Source: Propionibacteriaceae bacterium ZF39 (GTDB lineage: Bacteria > Actinomycetota > Actinomycetes > Propionibacteriales > Propionibacteriaceae). From it: a stretch of DNA of 64,000 nt. The stretch's first letter is position 1, and each line of letters starts with the position of its first letter. The notes beneath the pieces were generated by a model that was not told where the DNA came from, did no database searches, and saw only the letters and a program-made list of their open reading frames with translations. Both the position numbers and the translations under genes were made by a program. The stretch covers positions 1-64,000 of the forward strand of contig CP154795.1 of the NCBI GenBank assembly GCA_039565995.1. Direction: 5' to 3'. Below, in pieces: positions 25,225 to 33,651 of this stretch.

Positions 25225-25293
25225 CCCAATTGTCCCTGTCAACCAAGATCATCCGGATAATCCTGTTGATCTTGGTCAGGAGTGACAATTGGG
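25225..25293. repeat. 69-bp palindromic element, copy 2
   Basis: The outer arms CCCAATTGTC / GACAATTGGG (25225-25234 and 25284-25293) enclose inner arms ACCAAGATCA / TGATCTTGGT, so the whole element can fold into one long hairpin. It is intergenic, between the NeuD-like gene and fadE5. Same length and core as copy 1. Confidence 0.88.
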
Positions 25294-25322
25294 AGGACGC
25301 TTGGGTCGCATAGGCCAAAGAA

Positions 25323-25355
25323 CTGCGCGCCGACCCCCGAGGAGCCGGCGCGCAG
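25323..25355 (-). terminator. Terminator downstream of fadE5
   Basis: 10-bp stem CTGCGCGCCG / CGGCGCGCAG with a 13-nt loop; on the minus strand it is followed by TTCTTT, consistent with a factor-independent terminator. Confidence 0.7.
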
Positions 25356-25373
25356 GAGTGGTGAAGCCCAGGA

Positions 25374-27212
25374 TCAGAACGCTGCCTCGGGCAGCTCCAT
25401 CACGTCGAGGTTCACGGCCTGGGCCATCTTGCGCTCCGCGGTCAACCGCGGCAGGCGCGTCCGCGCGAACCACTTGGCGGCAGCGACCTTGCCGGCATAG
25501 AAGTTGTGGTCGGCCTGGTCGAGGCCACCCTCGTCGAGCTTGGCCTGCGCGATCTCGCCGGCACGCAGCATAAGCCACGCGCAGACCATGTCGCCGAGCG
25601 CTATGAGCAGTCGCGTGGTGTTCAGCCCGACCTTGTAGACCTCCGTCGGATGCTCGCGCATCTTCATCAGCGGGCCCGACATGTGGGCGATCATCATGCC
25701 GCACTCCTCGGCACCCTTCGCCAGCAGCGCCCGCTCGGCCTCGAACGGGCCGCCCGCCTCGAGCCATTCCTCGATCTCCCCCGACACGGCCTGAATCGCG
25801 GCACCCCGATCGCGCACGATCTTGCGGAAGAACAGGTCCAGGCCCTGGATCGCGGTCGTCCCCTCATAGAGGGTGTCGATCTTGGCGTCGCGGACATACT
25901 GCTCCAGCGGATAGTCCTGGAGGAAGCCCGATCCGCCGAAGATCTGCAGCGACTCCGAACCCAGCAGTTGCCAGGCCTGCTCGGAGCAGTAGCCCTTCAC
26001 GATCGGCAGCAGCAGGTCGTTGACGGCCTCCGCCGATTCGTCCACCCGGCCCTGGGCCTCGGCCAGCCAGACCTTGTCCTGCTGCGTCGCCGTGTACAGC
26101 ACCAGCATCCGCAGCGCCTCGGCCATCGCCTTCTGCGTCATCAGCGAGCGGCGGACGTCCGGATGATGCGTGATCGTCACGCGCGGGGCGTCCTTGGCGG
26201 GCGTGGTCAGGTCGGCGCCCTGGACGCGCTCCTTGGCGTACGCCAGCGCGTTGAGATAGCCGGTCGACAGGGTCGCCATCGCCTTGGTGCCGACCATCAT
26301 CCGCGCATGCTCGATGACGTGGAACATCTGGGCGATGCCCTGATGCACCTCACCGAGCAACCAGCCGACAGCCGGCTCTCCGTCGCCGAACGTCAGCTCG
26401 CAGGTCGAGGAGACCTTGATGCCCATCTTCTTCTCGACGTTGGTGGCATAGACGCCGTTGCGCTCGCCGGTGAGCTCGCCGGTCTCGAGATCGAAGTGGT
26501 ACTTCGGCACGAGGAACAGGCTGAGTCCCTTGGTGCCGGGCCCACCGACGCCCTCGACTCCCACGGGGCGCGCCAGCACGAGATGCATGATGTTCTCGGT
26601 CAGGTCGTGCTCGCCGGAGGTGATGAAGCGCTTGACGCCCTCGATGCGCCAGGTGCCGTCCTCCTGCTGCCAGGCCTTCGTGCGGCCCGCGCCGACATCC
26701 GAACCGGCGTCCGGCTCGGTGAGGACCATCGTCGCGCCCCACTGGCGCTCGACCATGTGCCGCGCGATCTTCTTGTCGCGCTCGGTGCCGAGCTGGTGGG
26801 CGAGCTGGCCGAACTTGGGACCGGCGGAATACATATAGATAGCGGGGTTGGCCGTGAGCAGCAGCTCGAGGATCGCCCACCGCAGCGACGGGGGCGTACC
26901 CACCCCGCCCAACTCCTCGGTCAGCTCCAGCCGCCACCAGTCGGAGTCCATATAGGCCTTGTAGGCCATCTTGAACGATTCAGGGATGGTGACGGTCTTC
27001 GACTCCGGGTCATAGACCGGCGGATTGCGATCACCGTCGATGAGGGACTCCGACAGCTTGGTGCGGCAGAGGTGGTCGAGCTCGGTCAGCGCGGTCTCGG
27101 CGGTGTCGCGATCCATCTCGGGGGCCGGGCCGGTGCCCAGCAGCTCGTCCCGGCCGAAGACCTCGAACAGGTTGAAACGAATGTCGCGAAGATTCGACTG
27201 ATAGTGGGTCAC
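25374..27212 (-). CDS. fadE5: Acyl-CoA dehydrogenase, FadE5-type
   Basis: A 612-aa FAD enzyme close in length and wording to mycobacterial FadE5, which starts beta-oxidation of a broad range of acyl-CoAs. Matching blocks: [15 protein letters not shown] at the start, [84 protein letters not shown] and [14 protein letters not shown] long C-terminal extension is normal for this class. Start GTG 27212 (THYQSNLRD) is preferred to GTG 27236, because CAGGAG lies 9-14 nt upstream and the N-terminus then matches the family. A palindromic operator (27248) lies just upstream. Confidence 0.93.
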   Translation of the reverse strand: MTHYQSNLRDIRFNLFEVFGRDELLGTGPAPEMDRDTAETALTELDHLCRTKLSESLIDGDRNPPVYDPESKTVTIPESFKMAYKAYMDSDWWRLELTEELGGVGTPPSLRWAILELLLTANPAIYMYSAGPKFGQLAHQLGTERDKKIARHMVERQWGATMVLTEPDAGSDVGAGRTKAWQQEDGTWRIEGVKRFITSGEHDLTENIMHLVLARPVGVEGVGGPGTKGLSLFLVPKYHFDLETGELTGERNGVYATNVEKKMGIKVSSTCELTFGDGEPAVGWLLGEVHQGIAQMFHVIEHARMMVGTKAMATLSTGYLNALAYAKERVQGADLTTPAKDAPRVTITHHPDVRRSLMTQKAMAEALRMLVLYTATQQDKVWLAEAQGRVDESAEAVNDLLLPIVKGYCSEQAWQLLGSESLQIFGGSGFLQDYPLEQYVRDAKIDTLYEGTTAIQGLDLFFRKIVRDRGAAIQAVSGEIEEWLEAGGPFEAERALLAKGAEECGMMIAHMSGPLMKMREHPTEVYKVGLNTTRLLIALGDMVCAWLMLRAGEIAQAKLDEGGLDQADHNFYAGKVAAAKWFARTRLPRLTAERKMAQAVNLDVMELPEAAF

Positions 27213-27247
27213 GTGAGGACACTCCTGATTGGCCACGTCGGTGGGGC

Positions 27248-27286
27248 TTACTGGTCAGTAACTCCAGTATGCGTACCAATCAGTAA
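27248..27286. promoter_or_regulatory. Operator candidate upstream of fadE5
   Basis: TTACTG-GT-CAGTAA at 27248-27261 is a 6-2-6 inverted repeat, and a second CAGTAA half-site is at 27281-27286. The pattern resembles sites of TetR-type fatty-acid regulators. The regulator is not known. Confidence 0.5.
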
Positions 27287-27317
27287 CTTCGCAAGAAAAT
27301 CGTGTGATCCGCTTCAC

Positions 27318-28760
27318 TCAGTCGTGTGCGGGATGCCGGTCTCCGGGCGGCCAGAGGCTGATCAGCGCCCCGATCAGCGTCATGACGCCATAGACCACAT
27401 AGGTCAGCGCATAGCCGGAGTTGATCATGGTCCGCCCGGCCTCGCCGAGGGCTTCGGCGTCGCCGGAGAGGAAGACCTGCGCCAGCTCGGACGGCGCGAA
27501 CGCCACGATCAGCGCCATCGCGATAGCCAACCCGAAGCTCACCGAGAACGTCTGCGCCAGCACCCGGATCGCGTTCACGACCGCGGTCCGATCGCGCGGC
27601 GTGATCCACAGGACGAAGGCGCCGTGCAGGGCCTGGTGGACACCCGTCCCCACCCCCATCAGCGCGAGCCCGATCATGGCCAGCACCTGCGAGTTCTGCA
27701 GGGTTGCGACGAGCATCACGACCGTGCTGACAACGGTGAGCGCGGCTGCGCCGACCCGCGTACGCCGAGGCCCCAGCTCCTGGCCGATCTTGTCGCCGAG
27801 CAGGGTGCCGAGCGTCAGGGCCACGGGGAAGGTGAGGATCTTGAGCGCGGCCGTGGCTGCGGAGTCACCATGTACGCCCTGCAGCCACAGGCCCGTGATG
27901 GTGATGGCCCCCAGCCGGCCGATCGCGATCAGGAATCCCTCGGCCAGCACGAGCGAGAACAGCCGCTCGAACAGCGTCGGATCGAGGGCGGGATGGCGTA
28001 CGCGTCGCTCGATCCACGCCAGGCCGACCGCCGCGACGAGGCACGCCGCGAGAATCGCCAGGACGATCGGATCGCCGAGCCCGGCTTCGGCCGCCAGGCC
28101 GAACGCCAGCTGCGAGCCGATCATGATCAACCCGAGAACGAAGCCGCCCGGGATGTCGATGCGCGGTGGCTTGCGGATGGCGGGCACCACCTTGAGCGCC
28201 ACCAGCCCATAGAGGAACGCCGCCAGCGCGATCGGCGCGAGTCCCCAGAACAGCCACCGCCAGCCCAGCGCCGACACGATGACACCGCCGGCGAGCGGGC
28301 CGGCGACCTGACCGAGCGAGAATCCGGCCATATAGATGCCCATCGCGCCACCGAGCGACCGTGCCGGAAAGACCGCCGCCAGGATCGCCACGGAGTTGCT
28401 CAGCAGCATCGCCGCCGCCGCGCCCTGGATCGCCCGGCCGACGATGAGGAATTCGATCGACGGCGCGAACCCCATCAGCACGCTCGTGAGCGTGAACACG
28501 CCGATGCCCGTCAGGAACACCCAGCGCCGCTCGAGCGCATCCGCGAGCTGGCCGGCCGGAATGATCAGCGCGGTGTTCACCAGCTGATAGGCCATGACCA
28601 GGATCGAGGTCTCGGTCGAGTTGGCCACGAAGTGGCTGCTGAGGGCCGGCACCGCGATGTTGAGCATGTTGGAGCTCAGCGACATCAGCAGGGTGCCTGC
28701 GAGGACGATCAGCAGCACGCCCCGGGCCCCGGGGCGTGGGGTGCTCTGTGTGTTGGTCAC
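27318..28760 (-). CDS. MFS transporter, DHA2 (14-TM) type
   Basis: A 480-aa major facilitator with about 14 hydrophobic segments, similar to the EmrB/QacA drug-export group. Seen: SSNMLNIAVPALSSHF, LVMAYQLVNTALIIPAGQLAD, GRAIQGAAAAMLLSNSVAIL, and the antiporter-type motif GFSLGQVAGPLAGGVIVSALGWRW. Substrate unknown; multidrug or metabolite efflux is likely. GTG 28760 is the start. It lies between fadE5 and the flavin reductase of the catabolic island on the same strand, so it could export a compound linked to that pathway. Confidence 0.9.
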   Translation of the reverse strand: MTNTQSTPRPGARGVLLIVLAGTLLMSLSSNMLNIAVPALSSHFVANSTETSILVMAYQLVNTALIIPAGQLADALERRWVFLTGIGVFTLTSVLMGFAPSIEFLIVGRAIQGAAAAMLLSNSVAILAAVFPARSLGGAMGIYMAGFSLGQVAGPLAGGVIVSALGWRWLFWGLAPIALAAFLYGLVALKVVPAIRKPPRIDIPGGFVLGLIMIGSQLAFGLAAEAGLGDPIVLAILAACLVAAVGLAWIERRVRHPALDPTLFERLFSLVLAEGFLIAIGRLGAITITGLWLQGVHGDSAATAALKILTFPVALTLGTLLGDKIGQELGPRRTRVGAAALTVVSTVVMLVATLQNSQVLAMIGLALMGVGTGVHQALHGAFVLWITPRDRTAVVNAIRVLAQTFSVSFGLAIAMALIVAFAPSELAQVFLSGDAEALGEAGRTMINSGYALTYVVYGVMTLIGALISLWPPGDRHPAHD

Positions 28761-28877
28761 GGCTGTCCAGAGGTGCTCGGTCGGAGGGAGTACGCCGGCC
28801 GCACCCCTCCGGGTCGGACGCTATCGCCCACGCCGGCGTACCCGGCAATCACCGTCCGGTCCGGGACGGCGCTCTCC

Positions 28878-30074
28878 TCAGGCCTGGGTATCGCTGCGCG
28901 CCGACAACCGCGCGCCGATGCGGCGAGCGGCCGCGCGGAGGGCCTCGATCCAGACGCGGACGTCCTGCCCGCTCGACTGGCGCGGCAGCTGGGACAGCCG
29001 CAGGATGTGGAGCAGCCGGCCGTCGTCGTGGAGCACGGGCACGACGACCGAACCGATGTCATAGCGCTTCTCCGGCTCGAGCTCGCGCAGCGTGTAGCAC
29101 ACGGCCGACCGGCTCAGCGTGTCGCGCACCTCGCGCTCCTGGGCCGGCGTCAGGCCACCTTTCGTCCAGCGCTGGGTGGCCTCGATCATGTCGACATAGG
29201 GGTTGGAGTCGTCGCCACCCTCGGGCCGGAACGACAGCGAATAGCCCGCGCGCCGGGCATGCGCGACCCGTGCGGCGAACTTGGGGGCGTCCTCCTTGAC
29301 GACGGCTTTGTTGAGCCAGTACGCCTCATCCTCCGGCCCCTTGGCCGCAATGAACATGTCGCCGAGCGGGGGGATCAGCGGAATGCGATTGCCGAGGCTG
29401 TCCTCCAGCGCGATGCCCGGGGCGATGGCGCTGGCGACGCAGGCGAGCTCGTCGCGGTTGACCTCGGTGAGCAGGCCGGCTTCGCAGCCGAAGATGTTGG
29501 CGAGCCCCTCGAGCTCCGGGCGGGCGACCTGGGCGTGGTTGATCGCGCCGACGAGGTCCTCCTCCAGCCGGGCGATGAGGGACGGGACCGTGAACCGGCC
29601 ATAACCACCCTGGAAGAAGATGAGCGGCCCGGTGGGCGTATCGATCTTCATGTCCCTGACATCGCACATCGCGATCCAGTGATCGCCGGCATCGATGGTC
29701 TCGCGCAGGCGGACATCGATCCAGGCCAGCGATCCCTCCAGAATCGGATCGCCGGACGGGGAGCGATAGATCGCGATCCCCTCGAACTTGTTCTCCTTGC
29801 GGCTCGCGATGGTGCGGCCGACGGCCTCCTGGTCGCCGGTCATGACGTTGATGCACATCGACGGGCATTCCTGCAGGCGCTTGAAACTCCACGACGACTT
29901 CATGGGAAGGAACGCCACCAGCGGTGGATCCAGCGAGACGGACGTGAACGTGCCCATGATCGCGGCCAGGTCCTCACCGTCGGGGTGGACGCCGGTGACG
30001 AGCACCACGCCGGTCGGGTAGTGGCCCATCACCTCCCGGAACAGGGCCGGATCGATGCTGGCGGTTTCGGTCAT
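28878..30074 (-). CDS. Flavin reductase fused to an IclR-type effector domain
   Basis: A 398-aa two-domain protein. Residues 1 to about 165 form a flavin-reductase (split-barrel FMN-binding) domain: MGHYPTGVVLVTGVHPDG, TFTSVSLDPPLVAFLPM, SWSFKRLQECPSMCINVM and HWIAMCDVRDM. It would supply reduced flavin to a partner monooxygenase. From about 170 onward the sequence resembles the ligand-binding half of IclR regulators (GLANIFGCEAGLLTEVNRDE, ARRAGYSLSF) but has no DNA-binding helix-turn-helix. The partner is probably the HsaA-like oxygenase at 33652. It is divergent from an IclR gene across a 245-bp gap with two operator-like palindromes. Start ATG 30074 has GGAG upstream. Confidence 0.85.
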   Translation of the reverse strand: MTETASIDPALFREVMGHYPTGVVLVTGVHPDGEDLAAIMGTFTSVSLDPPLVAFLPMKSSWSFKRLQECPSMCINVMTGDQEAVGRTIASRKENKFEGIAIYRSPSGDPILEGSLAWIDVRLRETIDAGDHWIAMCDVRDMKIDTPTGPLIFFQGGYGRFTVPSLIARLEEDLVGAINHAQVARPELEGLANIFGCEAGLLTEVNRDELACVASAIAPGIALEDSLGNRIPLIPPLGDMFIAAKGPEDEAYWLNKAVVKEDAPKFAARVAHARRAGYSLSFRPEGGDDSNPYVDMIEATQRWTKGGLTPAQEREVRDTLSRSAVCYTLRELEPEKRYDIGSVVVPVLHDDGRLLHILRLSQLPRQSSGQDVRVWIEALRAAARRIGARLSARSDTQA

Positions 30075-30248
30075 GTCTCATCCTCTCCGGACGTGGCGTC
30101 TCCACAGAGCATGCCCCCGCCCTGTGGGGCGTCAGCAACGAACTCGTGCCAGTACGTGAAACGCCGAGCATAGGTGCCGTCGCAGACGTCGCCGCCAGAC
30201 CGCCACCCCTTCGTTCTGAGGGCGTTTTCAGTGTCCCCTTGCATTCTT

Positions 30249-30287
30249 CTGTAGCAATCATTACAGTTTCTGTAGCACTCACTACAG
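30249..30287. promoter_or_regulatory. Twin operator for the divergent IclR/flavin reductase genes
   Basis: CTGTAG-N6-TTACAG at 30249-30266 and CTGTAG-N6-CTACAG at 30270-30287. The second is a perfect inverted repeat. Centres are 21 bp apart, two helical turns, so two dimers could bind on one face. The adjacent IclR regulator is the natural candidate. Confidence 0.65.
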
Positions 30288-30319
30288 AGGACCCGCGCCA
30301 ACGTCGGACGGAGACCTGA

Positions 30320-31171
30320 ATGTCCCTCACGCTTCCCGTAGCTCACAACGATGTGGCTGCGACCCGCCCCGCGACTCATGCGCCGCACCGTCGTCGGCCG
30401 ACTCCCGAGCCGGCCGAGACCGGTGGCCACCTGGCCTCGGTGAGCAAGGCGCTCATGCTGCTCGACATCATGCGTTCGGCCCCCGGCCCGGTCGGGGTGA
30501 GCATGCTGGCGCGCGATGCGGGCATGCCCAAGTCGACGACCTTCCGCCTGCTGGCCTATCTCGAGCAGAGCGGCTTCGTGGAGCGGGCCGGCAAGGCCTA
30601 TCAGCTCGGCTGGCGCCTTTTCGAGCTCGGCAATCACGTCGAACACTGCCGGCCCTCGGGTCTGCGCGAGATCGCCCTGCCCTATCTCGCCGACCTGCAC
30701 GCCCGGACTGGCATGAATGTCCACCTCGCCGTGCTCAGCGGCACCGATGTCGTCTATCTCGAAAAGATTCACGGCCTGCGCAGCATCCCGATCGGGACCA
30801 GCGTCGGCACCCGCATGCCCGCCACGATCAGCGCACTGGGCAAGGCGATGCTGGCGTACGCCGATCGCGCCACTCTCCGCGAGGTCGTCGAAAGTGGCCT
30901 GGAGGGGCGTACGCCGTATTCGCTGCGTCAACCCGGTCAGCTCATCGCCCAGCTGCGGGAGACCAGGGAAACCGGTGTCGCCTACGACCGCGAGGAGTCC
31001 CAGCTCGGCATCAACTGTGTCGCCGCGCCCATCCACGCCGACGGCGAGGTCATCGCCGCCCTGTCGGTCTGTGGCCCGACCCGGCCGGTCTCGGCCGAGG
31101 CCCACGCCGACCTCGTCCGCGTCGCCGCGCGTGACATCAGCCGTCAGCTCACGCTCGCGCGCGCCTGCTGA
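30320..31171 (+). CDS. IclR-family transcriptional regulator
   Basis: A 283-aa regulator. A basic, Pro-rich N-terminal extension of about 38 residues is followed by the winged helix-turn-helix LASVSKALMLLDIMRSAPGP and MLARDAGMPKSTTFRLLAYL. The effector-binding domain includes TGMNVHLAVLSGTDVVYLEK, GTRMPATISALGKAMLA and REESQLGINCVAAPI. IclR proteins of this group often control aromatic and acid catabolism. It precedes the meta-cleavage hydrolase on the same strand and is divergent from the flavin reductase. The twin operator in the gap suggests control of both directions. ATG 30320 follows GGAG. Confidence 0.92.
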   Translation: MSLTLPVAHNDVAATRPATHAPHRRRPTPEPAETGGHLASVSKALMLLDIMRSAPGPVGVSMLARDAGMPKSTTFRLLAYLEQSGFVERAGKAYQLGWRLFELGNHVEHCRPSGLREIALPYLADLHARTGMNVHLAVLSGTDVVYLEKIHGLRSIPIGTSVGTRMPATISALGKAMLAYADRATLREVVESGLEGRTPYSLRQPGQLIAQLRETRETGVAYDREESQLGINCVAAPIHADGEVIAALSVCGPTRPVSAEAHADLVRVAARDISRQLTLARAC

Positions 31172-31306
31172 CGGCCTTGCCGGTACGCCGGCTGTTCCGG
31201 CATGCGGACCCCACCGCTGGCGGGTCGCCCGCCGGGAGCGGAACCCTGACATCGAACTGTCCGGCCATCGCGCCGCCCAACCCCTGAAGCGTTCAACGGA
31301 GGAACC

Positions 31307-32194
31307 ATGGATGTGACATTCGAGAGCACCAGCAAGTCGCTGGAGCTGCCCGACGGGACCAAGATCCACTACAACGAGGCAGGCGACGGCCATCCCGTGA
31401 TCCTGATCCACGGCAGTGGCCCGGGTGCCACCGGTTGGAGCAACTTCAACCCCAACATCGGCACGCTCGCCGAGGACTTCCGGGTCATCGCCGTCGACAT
31501 GCCCGGCTGGGGTGAGTCGAGCCCGCGCCCGGCGGCCGAATATCGCCACCCCGAGGTCCTCGTGCAGTTCATGGATGCGCTCGGCATCGACAAGGCTGCT
31601 CTCGTCGGTAACTCGATGGGCGGCGTCATCGCGCTCGCCGTCGCCGCCAACAACCCCGAGCGGGTGTCCCACCTGATCACCATGGGCTCCGGCGGCGCCG
31701 GCACGCCGATCTTCTCGCCCGGCGGCGGCCTGTCCGAGGGCCTGAAGATCCTCTACAAGGGGTACGCCGACCCCACCCCGGAGACCTTCGAGGCCACCGT
31801 CGACATCATGACCTATGACACCCCGGCCGAGATCGCGAAGCCGCTCGCGGTCCAGCGCTCGATCAACGCCAAGAAGCACCAGGAGCACCTGGACAACTGG
31901 CTGAACGGCTCGAAGGGCGGCCCGCCGCTGAAATACTTCCCGACCGAAGCCCAGATCGCCTCGATCTCCGCGCCGTCGCTGCTCATCCACGGCCGGGACG
32001 ACCGCGTGGTGCCGTTCGAGAACACCCTGCGGCTGGTGACCATGATCCAGAACTCCCGTGCCTACCTGTTCAATCGCTGCGGCCACTGGGCCCAGCTCGA
32101 GCATGCGCGCGAGTTCAACGGCATCGTCCGACACTTCATCCTGAGCAACTCCGAAGGCCAGGAAGAGGAAGCGCTCTCGGGCCTGGGCGGCTGA
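31307..32194 (+). CDS. Meta-cleavage-product alpha/beta hydrolase (HsaD/BphD/MhpC-like)
   Basis: A 295-aa hydrolase of the C-C bond hydrolase group that splits ring-opened 2-hydroxy-6-oxo-dienoates in aromatic and steroid catabolism. Seen: oxyanion-hole motif HGSGPGATGWSNF, nucleophile elbow GNSMGG (Ser103), acid in HGRDDRVVP (Asp231 or Asp232), and His260 in CGHWAQLEH. The catalytic set is complete. The HGSGPGA form with the long lid is typical of HsaD, BphD and MhpC. The exact substrate is open; the neighbouring HsaA-like oxygenase and tandem TetR favour a steroid or related ring. GGAGGAA precedes ATG 31307, and a strong terminator follows. Confidence 0.9.
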   Translation: MDVTFESTSKSLELPDGTKIHYNEAGDGHPVILIHGSGPGATGWSNFNPNIGTLAEDFRVIAVDMPGWGESSPRPAAEYRHPEVLVQFMDALGIDKAALVGNSMGGVIALAVAANNPERVSHLITMGSGGAGTPIFSPGGGLSEGLKILYKGYADPTPETFEATVDIMTYDTPAEIAKPLAVQRSINAKKHQEHLDNWLNGSKGGPPLKYFPTEAQIASISAPSLLIHGRDDRVVPFENTLRLVTMIQNSRAYLFNRCGHWAQLEHAREFNGIVRHFILSNSEGQEEEALSGLGG

Positions 32195-32211
32195 GCGACC
32201 CGCACACCACA

Positions 32212-32243
32212 GGCGGAGGCGGTCCATCCGGACCGCCTCCGCC
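32212..32243. terminator. Bidirectional terminator after the hydrolase
   Basis: Perfect 14-bp GC-rich stem GGCGGAGGCGGTCC / GGACCGCCTCCGCC with a 4-nt loop, between convergent genes. Confidence 0.85.
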
Positions 32244-32257
32244 TTCTGCGTGGTGGG

Positions 32258-33580
32258 TCAGGGCAGCTCCATCGCCGCGGTGGCGACGGTCTCGATGCCG
32301 GCGGCGACGATGTCGGAAGCATCCTCGAGCGACCAGAGCGGCGTGGTGGCCTCGACCATGAACAGGCCGTCGGCCATGGTCATCAACGCCCAGGCCAACT
32401 GCCCGACGAGGGTCTCCTCGGTCACGCGGATGATGTCGCCGCGAGGCGCGCGCTGGCCGACCCAGGTGGCGAACCAGCGAGCCCGGTCAGCGGCCACTTC
32501 GCGTCGAATGGCGCGGAAGCGATCGCGCGCGGGCGAATCCCCGCGGCGGAGCAGCAGCATGAATCCGATGCGGAACGCATGTGGGTGGTTGCGCATGCCA
32601 TGGAAGCCGACGCGCAACGAGGTGGCCAGGGCGGCGCTGGGATCGGCGATCACCGACTGGGGCAGAACGCCTGGCAACACATCGCGGCGCCACGTGTCGA
32701 AGGACGCATCCACTGCCTCGGCGAGGAGCTTGTCGAGATTCTCGAAGTGCCAATAGAGGGAGCTGGCGGGCAGCCCGGCGTGCTCGCAGATGCGCTGCAC
32801 CGTCGCGCCCTGCGGTCCGAGATCACACATCACCTCGATCGCCGCCTTGATCAGGGCCTCTCTGCCGGTGAAGTTCCCGACCCAGTCTGTCGATGCCAGG
32901 GGGTCGACGGCGACCTCCTCGGGCAACGCCGGCAGGGTGACGACCTTCTGCGCGCAGCCGGCCAGGATCTGCGCGAGCACGCGGGTGTGCTCGTGGGTGA
33001 GCGTGATGTCCTGACCGGTGAGATAGCGCCCGTCCAGGGTGGCCAGCGTCAGGCGGGACATGATCTCTGTCCGCCGGGTGTCGTCATCGGCCCCGAGCCC
33101 CGCCAGGACAACCCGCCACCAGTCGACGAGCCCCTGCTTGGCATGGCGGCGCAGATTCAGGTACGCCGTGCGCGCGGCCGGGGCACCCGTATCGCGCTGG
33201 AGGCCCAGGGCGATGCCGATCCGCGCATAGTCGGCCTCGTGGCCGTCACCGGCGAGATTGGCCAGGCAGTCGACGAGCTGATCGACCAGAGGTCGGGAAT
33301 CCGGGGTCTCGGGCCACGCACTCCCGGCCGCGAGGCGACTCTCGTAGCTGTGCGTGATCCCCGCGCCGACGAGCTCGTCCTTGTTGGAGAAGTGCCAATA
33401 GATCGAACTCGCGGGGAGGCCGACCCGGCGTACCAACTCGGAAATCGTCGCCCCCTCATAGCCGCGCTCGTCGACCAGTTGGAGCATCTCGGTCATGATG
33501 CGCTCGCGACTCTCCTGCCCGCGAGTCTGGCGGCGGCGGAGGGATCTGGAGACGGCCGGACGGGACGGGGTGCTGGTCAC
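32258..33580 (-). CDS. Tandem (double) TetR regulator, Mce3R-like
   Basis: A 440-aa protein with two complete TetR modules in one chain. The first HTH, ISELVRRVGLPASSIYWHFS, is near residues 46-65. The second, ICEHAGLPASSLYWHFEN, is near 268-285. Each is followed by its own helical ligand domain. The same architecture is known in Mce3R of Mycobacterium tuberculosis, which represses lipid and cholesterol genes, and in few other proteins. In this cluster it probably controls the ring-degradation genes. Start GTG 33580 is preceded by GGAGAAGGAGG. Confidence 0.92.
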   Translation of the reverse strand: MTSTPSRPAVSRSLRRRQTRGQESRERIMTEMLQLVDERGYEGATISELVRRVGLPASSIYWHFSNKDELVGAGITHSYESRLAAGSAWPETPDSRPLVDQLVDCLANLAGDGHEADYARIGIALGLQRDTGAPAARTAYLNLRRHAKQGLVDWWRVVLAGLGADDDTRRTEIMSRLTLATLDGRYLTGQDITLTHEHTRVLAQILAGCAQKVVTLPALPEEVAVDPLASTDWVGNFTGREALIKAAIEVMCDLGPQGATVQRICEHAGLPASSLYWHFENLDKLLAEAVDASFDTWRRDVLPGVLPQSVIADPSAALATSLRVGFHGMRNHPHAFRIGFMLLLRRGDSPARDRFRAIRREVAADRARWFATWVGQRAPRGDIIRVTEETLVGQLAWALMTMADGLFMVEATTPLWSLEDASDIVAAGIETVATAAMELP

Positions 33581-33651
33581 CGAAGCCTCCTTCTCCTGAC
33601 AGGTGGATTAAGAGGACCCTATGGGACGACCGGTGAAACCCCGCCCGGGTA

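Noticed and set aside
27248-27286. Assignment of the fadE5 operator to a named regulator such as KstR or FadR
   Set aside because: The palindrome is clear, but its sequence does not allow a firm match to a single known consensus.
25506-30173. A 1555-codon open frame on the plus strand
   Set aside because: It lies opposite fadE5, the MFS gene and the flavin reductase. The translation is rich in Arg, Gly, His and Asp without motifs, a normal product of high GC at third positions.
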